From Candidatus Krumholzibacteriota bacterium (GTDB taxonomy: Bacteria > Krumholzibacteriota > Krumholzibacteriia > JACNKJ01): 40,991 nt of DNA. The translations under genes and the position numbers were made by a program. The notes under the pieces were generated by a model that was not told where the DNA came from, made no database searches, and worked only from the letters and a program-made list of their open reading frames with translations. Below, piece after piece: positions 27,728-35,640 of the stretch (the stretch's first letter is position 1; each line of letters begins with the position of its first letter). Location of the stretch: contig JAFGBK010000055.1 in assembly GCA_016933175.1 (NCBI GenBank), forward strand, positions 1 through 40,991, read 5' to 3'.

Positions 27728-29038
27728 TCAGCGACGCCTCGCGGCGTGCTTCCGCTTGAAGTTGCCCTTGCGCCACTGCGTGAACTCCTCGCTGTAGAGC
27801 TCCGCGGCGAGGCGCTTGAAGCCGTCCACCAGCTCCTTGGGCTCCATGGCGGACGGACGGAAGGTGAGGTCGAACAGGGTGCGCGCCCTCCAGTCGGGCG
27901 GCTCGAACAGGCGGCCCGCCGCCGCCAGCCGGTCGTAGAACGGCGTGCCGGGAAAGGGCGTGGCGATGGTAACCTGGACCTCGTAGAGCTCGGACTCCTT
28001 CACGAAGTCGAAGACCTGGTCGAAGATCTCCGGCGTGTGGCCGTCCAGGCCGATGACGAAGCAGCCGTTGACGGTGATGCCGTGCGCCTGGATGGTCTGG
28101 ATGGCCTCGCGGTAGCGGGGGAAGCGCGTGCGCTTCCAGTCGCTCTTCAGCTCCAGGCCCGGCAGGCCCGTCTCGACGGGGCTCTCCAAGCCGACGAGGA
28201 CCTGCAGGCAGCCGCTCTCGCGCATCAGATCGAGCAGCTCGCCGTCCTCGCTCACGGAGAGGTCGGTCTCCGCGAACCAGCGGAGGCGGCGCGTCTTCAT
28301 CTCCGCCAGCAGCTCTTTCCAGTAGGCGCGGTTGACGATGGAGTTGTCGTCGGCAAACTCCAGGAAGGGCTGCTCCCAGATGGTGCGAATCCTGTCGATC
28401 TCGGCGAGCACGCGGCCGACGGGCTTCTGCTTGTAGCGGTCGCAGAGCAGAATCGAGCTGGCGCAGAACTCGCAGCGGTGCGGGCAGCCGCGGCTCGTCT
28501 GCACGGTGAGGCGGTTGTACTTGTCGATGTCCAGCAGCTCGAAGGCCGGCATGGGCGATCGGGCCAGGTCGAAGTCCCCCGCGCTGCCGTCGTAGACGGG
28601 CCGGAGCCGGCCGGCGGCGGCGTCGCCGAGCACCTCGGGCCAGCATGCCTCCCCCTCGCCCACCACCACCGCGCTGCAGTGCTCGAGGGCCTCCTCGGGC
28701 AGGGCGGTGACGTGGAGGCCCCCCATGACCACCGGCACGCCCAGGGACTCGTAGCGCCGCGCGAGGTCGTAGGCCTCGTTCATCTGCGCGCTGTAGCTGG
28801 AGATGGCCACGAGGTCGAACTCGCCCGGCAGCGAGCCTTGCTGGGCCAGGTCGGGGATCTCGAGGTAGTGGATCGCGTGCTCCGCGGGCGTCATGCCCGC
28901 CAGGGTGAGCAGGCCGAGGCTGGGCAGCGAGGCGATGGTCTTGCTGCGCTCGACGAAGCCGGGGAGGGTGAGCCCCATCGCCAGGAGCTCCTGGTCGCAG
29001 ACGCGGATGCCGCTCATGGCGACGAGGCCGATGTTCAT
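27728..29038 (-). CDS. B12-binding-domain radical SAM protein
   Basis: 436 residues from ATG 29038. Residues ~1-140 look like a cobalamin-binding Rossmann domain (DLVAISSYSAQ, VPVVMGGLHVTALPEEAL, VVVGEGE). The radical SAM site CPHRCEFC (Cys185, 189, 192) follows, then a TIM-barrel pattern with FADDNSIVN, VGLESP and GLDGHTPE. Such enzymes often methylate or rearrange unactivated carbons, acting on lipids, peptides or cofactors; the substrate is not evident. The start overlaps the stop of the upstream membrane protein gene (ATGA), so expression is coupled. A longer frame upstream is the shadow of that gene. The C-terminus is Lys/Arg-rich. Confidence 0.88.
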   Translation of the reverse strand: MNIGLVAMSGIRVCDQELLAMGLTLPGFVERSKTIASLPSLGLLTLAGMTPAEHAIHYLEIPDLAQQGSLPGEFDLVAISSYSAQMNEAYDLARRYESLGVPVVMGGLHVTALPEEALEHCSAVVVGEGEACWPEVLGDAAAGRLRPVYDGSAGDFDLARSPMPAFELLDIDKYNRLTVQTSRGCPHRCEFCASSILLCDRYKQKPVGRVLAEIDRIRTIWEQPFLEFADDNSIVNRAYWKELLAEMKTRRLRWFAETDLSVSEDGELLDLMRESGCLQVLVGLESPVETGLPGLELKSDWKRTRFPRYREAIQTIQAHGITVNGCFVIGLDGHTPEIFDQVFDFVKESELYEVQVTIATPFPGTPFYDRLAAAGRLFEPPDWRARTLFDLTFRPSAMEPKELVDGFKRLAAELYSEEFTQWRKGNFKRKHAARRR

Positions 29039-29412
29039 GGTCGCACGATCCTCGCGAGGAAGAGGGCGACGCCCGCGGTGACCGAGAGCGCCGGCACGGC
29101 GAACAGGTGGCGGAAGGGCCGGCGGTAGGCCGACAGGTAACAGACCAGGGGCATGGCGACGGCGCCCACGATCAGCAGCGCCGAGGCGAGGCGCAGCCCG
29201 CCGGCCAGGCCGAGGGCGCGGGCGGTGAGCGCGAAGGCGAGGTTGAGGATGCCGATGCCGAAGAAGGCCACGTGGGCCAGGCGGACCATGCGCCGGGGCC
29301 AGCTGCCGTAGCCCCCCAGCCAGTCTTCCCGATGGAAGAAGAGCCCCGTCACGACGCCCGCGAGGCCGCCCGCCAGGAAACCGATCCACGCCGCATACAG
29401 GTTCGCGCTCAT
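29035..29412 (-). CDS. small membrane protein coupled to B12-radical SAM enzyme
   Basis: 125 residues from the ATG at 29412, with four hydrophobic segments (LYAAWIGFLAGGLAGVVTGLF; VAFFGIGILNLAFALTA; LRLASALLIVGAVAMPLVCY; FAVPALSVTAGVALFLA). No family recognised. An ATG at 29427 is also in frame, but it falls inside a probable -10 box (TATGGT). The later start is therefore preferred, which would leave a very short leader. The stop overlaps the radical SAM start (ATGA). Together with the other membrane protein downstream, it suggests that the radical SAM product or substrate is membrane-linked; that is inference. Confidence 0.7.
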   Translation of the reverse strand: MSANLYAAWIGFLAGGLAGVVTGLFFHREDWLGGYGSWPRRMVRLAHVAFFGIGILNLAFALTARALGLAGGLRLASALLIVGAVAMPLVCYLSAYRRPFRHLFAVPALSVTAGVALFLARIVRP

Positions 29413-29422
29413 GGCGGAATCC

Positions 29423-29451
29423 ACCATACAGAAAACTCACAAAGGATGCAA
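29423..29451 (-). promoter_or_regulatory. promoter of the B12-radical SAM unit
   Basis: On the minus strand TTGCAT (29446-29451) and TATGGT (29423-29428) with 17-nt spacing. The -10 box covers the alternative ATG at 29427, pointing to 29412 as the true start. Confidence 0.45.
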
Positions 29452-29545
29452 GAATCAGCGCCGTGGCAGATGGCACCCGGCGCGGCGAAGCCGCGATTCC
29501 GTTATCCAGGGATGGCGGAGGCGGAGGACCGGTTCTCGCACTGCG

Positions 29546-29574
29546 TTGATTTGGCATCCGATTGACAGTATACT
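29546..29574 (+). promoter_or_regulatory. promoter of the secreted transglutaminase-like gene
   Basis: TTGATT (29546-29551) and TATACT (29569-29574) with 17-nt spacing, giving a leader of about 140 nt before the ATG at 29719. The 29428-29718 region otherwise holds a short CGCGGC-GAA-GCCGCG hairpin (29481-29495) and no gene. Confidence 0.6.
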
Positions 29575-29718
29575 TGCCCGGCGCCGAGAGTTCGCGTCGG
29601 CAGGGGAGTGGCTGGGGGTCGCTTCTCGGCAGCAGGATCCGCGGGCCGGCGCCTCCGACCCGCTTTTCATCTCCCTTCCGCCACCCGACACCCCCGCCTG
29701 AACGACCGGGAGGGTGTC

Positions 29719-31962
29719 ATGCGTTTCCGCTCCTGCCTGGCCTGCACAGGCCTGCTCCTCCTTCTCCAGCCCGCAGCGTCCTCGTCGGATCCCGCAACGC
29801 TTCGGGGCGCGACGACACCCCTGGGCGACCCGGTGGAATGCACCGTGGACGCGCGGGACCAGGTCACGACGACACCTCCTGTCATCGCCTTGCCGCCGGC
29901 ATTCGTCCCGCGCCCGCCCTTCCGCCTGGACGGCTACATTCTCACGGACTCCATCGAGACCAGCCTCATCGTCACCGCCCGGGACGAGTACTGCGTCCGT
30001 TTCGACAGCGAGCAGCTCTCCCTGGAAGCGGCGATCCTGCCCTACACCCTGACGGAGGCCGCCCGGACGGCCATCTCCCACGCCCCAGCCTGGCTGCGCA
30101 TGGACCTGGAAAACAACTTCCGGCGCCTTTCCGACACCGCCCAGGACCGCTACGCCGCCCTGCTCGAAGGCGTGACCGACCCGCGCCTGCTGGACGAGGT
30201 CGCCTTCCAGATCGCTCACCTCTCCTACAGCATCCTGTACGATCCCAACTGGGACGAGCAGCTCATCGTGACGAACGCCACCCTCATGTACCAGATCGAT
30301 TCCGAGCTCGCGTACGTCGAGATCATCGACTATGACCTGGGAGGCGGCGACTTCTACTCGACGACCCGCTACCGGACGATCGTCGCCGGGGACACGACGC
30401 AGGTGGAGATCCCGCGCGAGATGTACTACTGGTGGATCGTCATGCCGAAGCTCTCCGACGAGAAGCCGCTCATGGACGGCACCGTCTACAACACCTTCTG
30501 GCGCGAGTACCTCTTCTACGAGCACGACGCGGGTTATCCGCTCCTCCAGGACGTGATGCGGCCCATCACCGTCCTCTGGGACGGCCTGCAACACGACTGG
30601 CCCGGCGGCCGCCCCTTCACCGACACGATGCTGGCGGTGGACGCGGTCGGCAACTGGTGCTCGGAGACCGTGCCCCTCCCGGCCTCGGGTAACCGGCCCA
30701 TCCAGCCCAACCAGATCGCGCACGAGCACAATGGCAACTGCGGCGAGCTGCAGGACCTCCTCTGCGCGGCGGCGAGGACCTGCCTCATCCCGACCGTCTG
30801 CACGATGGACATCCTGGAGGACCACGTCTGGTGCGAGACATGGCTCGACGCCTGGCATCCCTACCAGGTGGACCTGGGCGGCGGCACGACGCACATCGCC
30901 AATCCCGGCATCGCCTACGACGTCGATCACGGCGGCGGCAAGGACGATTCCTGCATCTGGGACTGGCGCAACGACGGCTTCACCTGGGACGCCATCGCCA
31001 CCTACTCCCAGACCTGCACGCTGACGGTCGCCATCGCCGATCCCGGCGGCGTGCCCGTGGACAACGCGCACGTCCTGATCGCGAGCGAGTTCTACTACGC
31101 GCCCTACGACCTCTACTACGGGACCTGGGGCGAGACGGGCCAGGACGGCACGATCCGCTTCATCCTCGGGGACAACCAGAACTACTACGTGCGGGTCATC
31201 TCGTCGCTGGGCGTCTATCCCCTGACAGGCTATGCCCTGATCATCTCCAGCAGCGTCGCCGGCGAGCACTACTACTGGAGCTGGACCACGAACAACAGCA
31301 TGACCCAGCTGGCGATGACCGAGGATCCCCCCGGCAGCGACGCGCCCTTCGTGATCGAGGTGGAATACGACCTGCCCCATGACATCCAGTCGGGGCACGA
31401 CTACTGGACCTCGCCCTTCGATTACTACAGCGAGAAGCTGACGGGCGGGCATCTCGATTTCTTCATCGCGAACCAGGAGAACATGGACGCCTACCTGGCC
31501 GGCAACCCCTTCCACGGCTACCACGTCGCCGGGGGGGCGTCCGGGAACCTCGTCACCTTCCACCCGCCCGTGCTGGAGGACTACTACGTCGTCCTCTCGG
31601 GGGCGGAGCACCTGGGGCTCGCCACGCTGGCCAACGTGCGGATCCGCCTGTGGCAGAACGCGACCGGCGTCGCGACGGTGCCGGCCCTGGCCTCGCTCCT
31701 GCCGCCGGCGCCCAACCCGTTCAACCCGCGGACCATCCTCTCCTTCACCGTGGCGGAGGCGGGTCCGGTCTCGTTGCTCGTTTACGACACGCGCGGCGCC
31801 CTCCTGCGCCGGCTCGCGGACGGCACGATGGCCCCGGGCCATTATGAACGGGCCTGGGACGGCCGGGACGACGCGGGGCGCCTGATGGCCACCGGCGTCT
31901 ACCTCGCCCGGCTGCAGACGGGACGCACGGCGCAGAGCCGGAAGCTGGTCCTGCTCAAATAG
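29719..31962 (+). CDS. secreted transglutaminase-like protein with C-terminal sorting-type domain
   Basis: 747 residues from ATG 29719 (GGGAGGG ribosome site). A signal peptide (about 1-24) precedes an N-terminal region of unknown fold. A transglutaminase/papain-like core follows: Cys341 in GNCGELQDLL, His369 in EDHVWCETW, and a likely catalytic Asp385 in WHPYQVDLGG, then an unusual DHGGGKDDSC loop. Next comes a beta-rich domain of carboxypeptidase-regulatory/Ig type (about 430-500) and, at the end, a FlgD-like/Por-secretion-like domain (APNPFNPRTILSF ... WDGRDDAGR ... GVYLARL ... KLVLLK). It could hydrolyse or crosslink peptide amides outside the cell. The triad spacing fits the family; the biological substrate is unknown. 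Confidence 0.82.
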   Translation: MRFRSCLACTGLLLLLQPAASSSDPATLRGATTPLGDPVECTVDARDQVTTTPPVIALPPAFVPRPPFRLDGYILTDSIETSLIVTARDEYCVRFDSEQLSLEAAILPYTLTEAARTAISHAPAWLRMDLENNFRRLSDTAQDRYAALLEGVTDPRLLDEVAFQIAHLSYSILYDPNWDEQLIVTNATLMYQIDSELAYVEIIDYDLGGGDFYSTTRYRTIVAGDTTQVEIPREMYYWWIVMPKLSDEKPLMDGTVYNTFWREYLFYEHDAGYPLLQDVMRPITVLWDGLQHDWPGGRPFTDTMLAVDAVGNWCSETVPLPASGNRPIQPNQIAHEHNGNCGELQDLLCAAARTCLIPTVCTMDILEDHVWCETWLDAWHPYQVDLGGGTTHIANPGIAYDVDHGGGKDDSCIWDWRNDGFTWDAIATYSQTCTLTVAIADPGGVPVDNAHVLIASEFYYAPYDLYYGTWGETGQDGTIRFILGDNQNYYVRVISSLGVYPLTGYALIISSSVAGEHYYWSWTTNNSMTQLAMTEDPPGSDAPFVIEVEYDLPHDIQSGHDYWTSPFDYYSEKLTGGHLDFFIANQENMDAYLAGNPFHGYHVAGGASGNLVTFHPPVLEDYYVVLSGAEHLGLATLANVRIRLWQNATGVATVPALASLLPPAPNPFNPRTILSFTVAEAGPVSLLVYDTRGALLRRLADGTMAPGHYERAWDGRDDAGRLMATGVYLARLQTGRTAQSRKLVLLK

Positions 31963-31966
31963 CGTC

Positions 31967-31987
31967 GCTGCCAGGAATCACGGCAGC
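31967..31987. terminator. weak hairpin between convergent genes
   Basis: A GCTGCC/GGCAGC stem (31967-31972 with 31982-31987, 9-nt loop) lies just after the stop of the transglutaminase-like gene and before the selD stop. It has no U-tract. It is the only terminator-like structure between these convergent genes. Confidence 0.3.
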
Positions 31988-32020
31988 CGTCCGGATCGGC
32001 GTGGTCGCCGCTTCGGCCGG

Positions 32021-33073
32021 CTAGCGCCGCACGACGAGCCGGCCGGCGGGCTTCGCGACGATCTCGCCCACCACGGCGGCGTCGGGAACGCCGCCGGCCC
32101 GCAGGGCCGCCGCCAGATCCTCGGCCTGCGGCCCCGGCACGGCTACCAGCAGGCCGCCGGAGGTCTGGGGATCGAAGAGCAGGTTGGCGAGGTCGGCCGG
32201 CACCCCATCGGCGATGTCCGTCATGCCGGCGCGGAACTCGCGGTTGCGGTGCAGGCCGCCGGGTAGCAGCCCCCGGGACGCGTAGTCGCGGGCGCCGGGC
32301 AGCAGGGGCAGCGCCCCGGCGCGCAGGACGGCGCCCACGTCCGCGCCCTCGATCATCTCGCCGAGGTGGCCACCGAGGCCGAAGCCGGTGACGTCCGTGC
32401 AGGCGTGCACCTCGGCCTGCGCGAGCAGCTCGGCCGCGCGCCGGTTCAGGGTCGTCATGGCGGCGACGGCGGCGGCCACGTCCGCCTCACGCGCGCATCC
32501 CCGCTTGAGGGCCGTGTTGACGACGCCCGTGCCCAGGGGCTTGGTGAGCACGAGGGCGTCACCGGCCCGGGCGCCGCGGTTGGTGAGCACGCGGCCGGGA
32601 TGCACGAGCCCCGACACGGCCATGCCGTACTTGAGCTCCGGGTCCTCCACCGTGTGCCCGCCGGCGAGGGCCGCGCCGGCCTCGCGCAGCGTGTCGAGAC
32701 CGCCGCGCAGGATCTGGCGCAGCACCTCGATGTCCATCGTCTTCACGGGAAAGCCCGCGATGTTCATGGCGCACAGGGGCCGCCCGCCCATGGCGTAGAC
32801 ATCGCTCAGCGCGTTGGCCGCCGCGATCCGCCCGAAGAGATAGGGATCGTCCACGATGGGCGTGAAGAAGTCCACCGTCTGGATGAGGGCCCGCTCGTCG
32901 GACAGGCGGTACACGCCCGCGTCGTCGGCCGTGTCGAAGCCGACGATGAGGTTGGGATCCTCGATCAGGTCGAGGCCGCAGAGCGCGCGGGCCAGGTCCC
33001 CCGGCCCCAGCTTGGACGCTCAGCCGGCTCCGCTGACGGTGCGCGTCAGGCGCAGGTCCTCGTGTTCGCTCAC
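32021..33073 (-). CDS. selD: selenide, water dikinase with selenocysteine at the active site
   Basis: A 350-residue protein if the in-frame TGA at 33020-33022 is read as selenocysteine (Sec18). It starts at GTG 33073 (AAGGACCGACC upstream) and reads VSEHEDLRLTRTVSGAG-U-ASKLGPGDLARAL, then VGFDTADDAGVYRLSDERAL and DFFTPIVDDPYLFGRIAAAN. The U-x-x-K spacing (Sec18, Lys21) matches Cys17/Lys20 of E. coli SelD, and length and Asp motifs fit the family. SelD makes selenophosphate from selenide and ATP for Sec-tRNA and selenouridine synthesis. Starting at the first downstream ATG (32914) would lose the catalytic residue. It follows metG by 52 bp on the same strand and is probably co-transcribed. Confidence 0.9.
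32989..33022 (-). promoter_or_regulatory. UGA codon with candidate bacterial SECIS hairpin in selD
   Basis: The recoded TGA (33020-33022) is followed on the minus strand, after 12 nt, by a GGGCC stem (33007-33003), a 9-nt loop GGGGGACCT, and the matching GGCCC (32993-32989). Position and size suit a bacterial SECIS element read by SelB. The stem is short and the loop is my reading only. Confidence 0.5.
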
Positions 33074-33125
33074 GGTCGGTCCTTCGCTGGCGGCGGCGCG
33101 GCGCGGCCGTGGGCCGGCCGGCGGC

Positions 33126-34658
33126 CTAGTCGGTTTCCAGCTCGTAGCGCGGGAAGAGCGGCTCGCCGGCGCTGATGGGGGCGCCCGGCTCCAGGCGCCC
33201 CCACTCCAGCAGGTCGGCGAAGCCCGTGGGCGCGGGGTCCTGGCCCAGGCGGCGCAGCAGGTCGGCGCACTTGTCCGGCATGACCGGGTGCAGGAGCACG
33301 CCCACGAAGCGCAGGGCCTCGGCGGCGTGGTAGAGGCAGGTGCCCGCCAGCTCGCGGCCGCCTTCCTCCTTGATGGCCTTCCAGGGAGAGCGCGCCTCCA
33401 GGTAGCGGTTGACGGCCCGCGAGAGGTTCATGACGGCCTGGATGGCCCCGTTGGGGTGGAAGCGCCCGATCTCCGCCACCACGGCGTCCACGGTCTCCCG
33501 CGCCACCCCGGCCAGCGCACGCTCCAGCTCGCCGTAGGCGCCCCGGTCGGGCACCCGGCCGCCGAAGTGCTTCTCGACGAGCTTGACGACGCGGTTCAGG
33601 GCGTTGCCCAGGTCATTGGACAGCTCCGTGTTGTTGCGCTCGACGATGAGCTCCCGGCTGAAGTTGCTGTCCTGGCCCGGCGTCATCTCGCGCATGAGGA
33701 AGTAGCGCAGGACGTCGCGGCCATAGAGGTCCATGGTGTCCAGGGGGCGCACCACGTTGCCCCGGGACTTGCTCATCTTCTGCTCGCCCAGGAGCCACCA
33801 GCCGTGGGCGAGGATGGTCCGCGGCGGCGCGAGGCCGGCGGCCATGAGCATGGTCGGCCAGTAGACGGCGTGGGTCGTCAGGATGTCCTTGCCGATCAGG
33901 TGCAGGTCCGCGGGCCACCAGTCGCTCTTGTCCTCGCCGAAGCCGAAGGACAGGGCGCTGTAGTAGTTGAGCAGGGCGTCGAACCAGACGTAGCAGACGT
34001 AGTCCGCGTCGAAGGGCAGGGGGATGCCCCAGGCAAGGCGGCTCTTGGGGCGGCTGATGCACAGGTCGCCCAGGGGCTGGCGCAGGAAGCCCAGCACCTC
34101 GTTGGCCCGCTTCTCCGGCACGATGAACGTCGGGTTGGCCTCGATGTGGTCGACGAGGGCCTGCTGGTACTTGCTCATGCGGAAGAAGTAGTTCTTCTCG
34201 CGGATGAACTCGACCTCGTTGCCGGCCGGGCTCATGCCGTCCACCAGCTCCTTCTCGGTGTAGAAGCGCTCCTCGCTGACGTCGTACCAGCCGGCGTACT
34301 CGTCGGCGTAGATCTCGCCGCGGTCCCAGAGGTCCGTGAGGACGCGCGCGACCACGGCCTCGTGCTCGGGCATGGTGGTGCGGATGAAGAAGCCGTAGTC
34401 GATGCCCAGCTTCTCCCAGGCAGCGGCGAAGCGGGGGCTGACGGCGTCCACGTGGGCCTTGGGGTCCAGGCCGGCCTCGCGGGCCGCCTGCTCCACCTTC
34501 TGGCCGTGCTCGTCGGTGCCCGTCAGGAAGAGGGTCTCGTCGCCCATCAGGCGGTGGTAGCGGGCCAGGACGTCGGCCAGGACGGTCGTGTAGGCGTGCC
34601 CCAGGTGGGGCTCGGCGTTGACATAGTAGAGCGGCGTGGTCAGATAGAAGCGGCTCAT
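33126..34658 (-). CDS. metG: methionyl-tRNA synthetase (short form)
   Basis: A 510-residue class I synthetase that charges tRNA-Met. N-terminal FYLTTPLYYVNAEPHLGHAYT holds the HIGH-like HLGH. DETLFLTGTDEHGQKV follows, then the methionine-pocket region, IGKDILTTHAVYWPTMLMAAG, and EQKMSKSRGNVV with the KMSKS loop. A helical anticodon-binding domain ends the protein; the C-terminal tRNA-binding (EMAP-like) domain is absent. The zinc-knuckle cysteines of the long form are not seen. Promoter and start are clear (GGGAGAGGACGCC before ATG). First gene of a unit with selD. Confidence 0.96.
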   Translation of the reverse strand: MSRFYLTTPLYYVNAEPHLGHAYTTVLADVLARYHRLMGDETLFLTGTDEHGQKVEQAAREAGLDPKAHVDAVSPRFAAAWEKLGIDYGFFIRTTMPEHEAVVARVLTDLWDRGEIYADEYAGWYDVSEERFYTEKELVDGMSPAGNEVEFIREKNYFFRMSKYQQALVDHIEANPTFIVPEKRANEVLGFLRQPLGDLCISRPKSRLAWGIPLPFDADYVCYVWFDALLNYYSALSFGFGEDKSDWWPADLHLIGKDILTTHAVYWPTMLMAAGLAPPRTILAHGWWLLGEQKMSKSRGNVVRPLDTMDLYGRDVLRYFLMREMTPGQDSNFSRELIVERNNTELSNDLGNALNRVVKLVEKHFGGRVPDRGAYGELERALAGVARETVDAVVAEIGRFHPNGAIQAVMNLSRAVNRYLEARSPWKAIKEEGGRELAGTCLYHAAEALRFVGVLLHPVMPDKCADLLRRLGQDPAPTGFADLLEWGRLEPGAPISAGEPLFPRYELETD

Positions 34659-34685
34659 GGCGTCCTCTCCCGCAGGTGAGACGCC

Positions 34686-34714
34686 AATCTAGCCCATCGG
34701 CCGGGCCCGGTCAA
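34686..34714 (-). promoter_or_regulatory. promoter of metG-selD
   Basis: On the minus strand TTGACC (34709-34714) and TAGATT (34686-34691) with 17-nt spacing, about 28 nt before the metG ATG. It is divergent from the cyclophilin promoter at 34781. Confidence 0.65.
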
Positions 34715-34780
34715 CGGCGGCCGGCCGCCCGCCGGCCGGAGCGGGCGAGCGGGACCTCGCGGCGCGGCGCGCACCGCGCC

Positions 34781-34809
34781 TTGACCGCCCGCGGTGCCCC
34801 TGCTAGTTT
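34781..34809 (+). promoter_or_regulatory. promoter of the exported cyclophilin genes
   Basis: TTGACC (34781-34786) and TAGTTT (34804-34809) with 17-nt spacing, about 56 nt before the ATG at 34866. Confidence 0.6.
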
Positions 34810-34865
34810 GCTCCAGGCGCCACTGGAGCGCCCAAGTGTCCCGAACACAAGCAGATGGAGATAAC

Positions 34866-35534
34866 ATGAGGCCTGCGAGCAAGCGGAGCGGCGCGCGCGT
34901 CCTCCCGACCCTGCTGGTCGTGATCCTGGCGCTGGGCGTGGCGACCCTCTTCGGGTGCGCGACGCCCAAGGGAAGCAAGGAGGATGGCGTGAAGGAGACC
35001 GTGGTGACCCTCGTGACCGCCCAGGGCGAGATCGTCCTGCGCTTCTTCCCGGATGTGGCTCCGGAGCACGTCAAGAACTTCGTCCACCACAGCGAGAGCG
35101 GCCTCTACCAGGGCTGCACCTTCCACCGGGTCATCCCCGGCTTCATGATCCAGGGCGGCGATCCCAACAGCAAGGACGACGACCCGACCAACGACGGCAT
35201 GGGCGGCTACAGCTACCGTGGCGAGGACACCACGCTCAAGGCCGAGTTCAACGACCGGCCGCACCTGCGCGGCACCCTGTCCATGGCCCGCGCCAACGAC
35301 CCCAACAGCGCCGGCAGCCAGTTCTTCATCTGCCACGCGGCGGCGCCCTTCCTGGACGGCAAGTACTCGGTCTTCGGCGAGGTCATCGACGGAATGGACG
35401 CCGTGGACAAGATCGCCAACGCCGACCGCGACGGGAACGACCGGCCCCACGAGGACCAGGTCATCCTCCAGGTGCTGGTCGAGGAGTGGCCCACCGCCAA
35501 GGTGGAGGAGATGCGGGCGGCCATGAGTCCCTAG
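34866..35534 (+). CDS. cyclophilin-type peptidyl-prolyl isomerase, predicted lipoprotein
   Basis: 222 residues from ATG 34866 (GGAG ribosome site). The N-terminus is a lipoprotein signal peptide with lipobox VATLFGC. The cyclophilin domain (about 45-205) has FHRVIPGFMIQGGDP, GTLSMARANDPNSAGSQFFIC and KYSVFGEVIDGMD. It isomerises X-Pro peptide bonds, here probably as a lipid-anchored envelope foldase. The insert DPNSKDDDPTNDGMGGYSYRGE is shared with the next gene, showing that the two are recent paralogues. A hairpin lies directly after its stop. Confidence 0.92.
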   Translation: MRPASKRSGARVLPTLLVVILALGVATLFGCATPKGSKEDGVKETVVTLVTAQGEIVLRFFPDVAPEHVKNFVHHSESGLYQGCTFHRVIPGFMIQGGDPNSKDDDPTNDGMGGYSYRGEDTTLKAEFNDRPHLRGTLSMARANDPNSAGSQFFICHAAAPFLDGKYSVFGEVIDGMDAVDKIANADRDGNDRPHEDQVILQVLVEEWPTAKVEEMRAAMSP

Positions 35535-35535
35535 G

Positions 35536-35560
35536 CCGCCGTCCGGCGCCGCGACGGCGG
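35536..35560 (+). terminator. hairpin between the two cyclophilin genes
   Basis: An 8-bp stem (35536-35543 with 35553-35560, CCGCCGTC/GACGGCGG) and a 9-nt loop follow the stop of the first cyclophilin gene, with ACTTGCT after it. This is a weak terminator or a processing hairpin; read-through into the second gene is plausible. Confidence 0.4.
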
Positions 35561-35613
35561 ACTTGCTATGCCCCCGCCGCGGCACCCGGCATCGCAACGT
35601 CCGGCGCCGCGAC
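35540..35613. repeat. 16-bp direct repeat between tandem cyclophilin genes
   Basis: CGTCCGGCGCCGCGAC occurs at 35540-35555 and again at 35598-35613, 58 bp apart, in the spacer between the duplicated genes. It may be a trace of the tandem duplication or a regulatory repeat. Confidence 0.5.
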
Positions 35614-35640
35614 CGCCGGCGCCCAGCCGAGGAGGCGAGC

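Noticed and set aside
27728-29557. 609-codon version of the radical SAM protein
   Set aside because: The extra N-terminal part is the out-of-frame shadow of the small membrane protein gene at 29035-29412; the real start is the ATGA overlap at 29038.
29455-31842. 795-codon minus-strand open frame antisense to the transglutaminase-like gene
   Set aside because: The plus strand has a signal peptide, catalytic motifs and sorting domain; the minus frame is His/Arg/Val/Gly-rich shadow sequence and covers the plus-strand promoter.
32021-32914. selD starting at the ATG at 32914
   Set aside because: This would remove the ATP/selenide-binding N-terminus and catalytic residue; conserved SelD sequence continues upstream through the TGA to a GTG at 33073.
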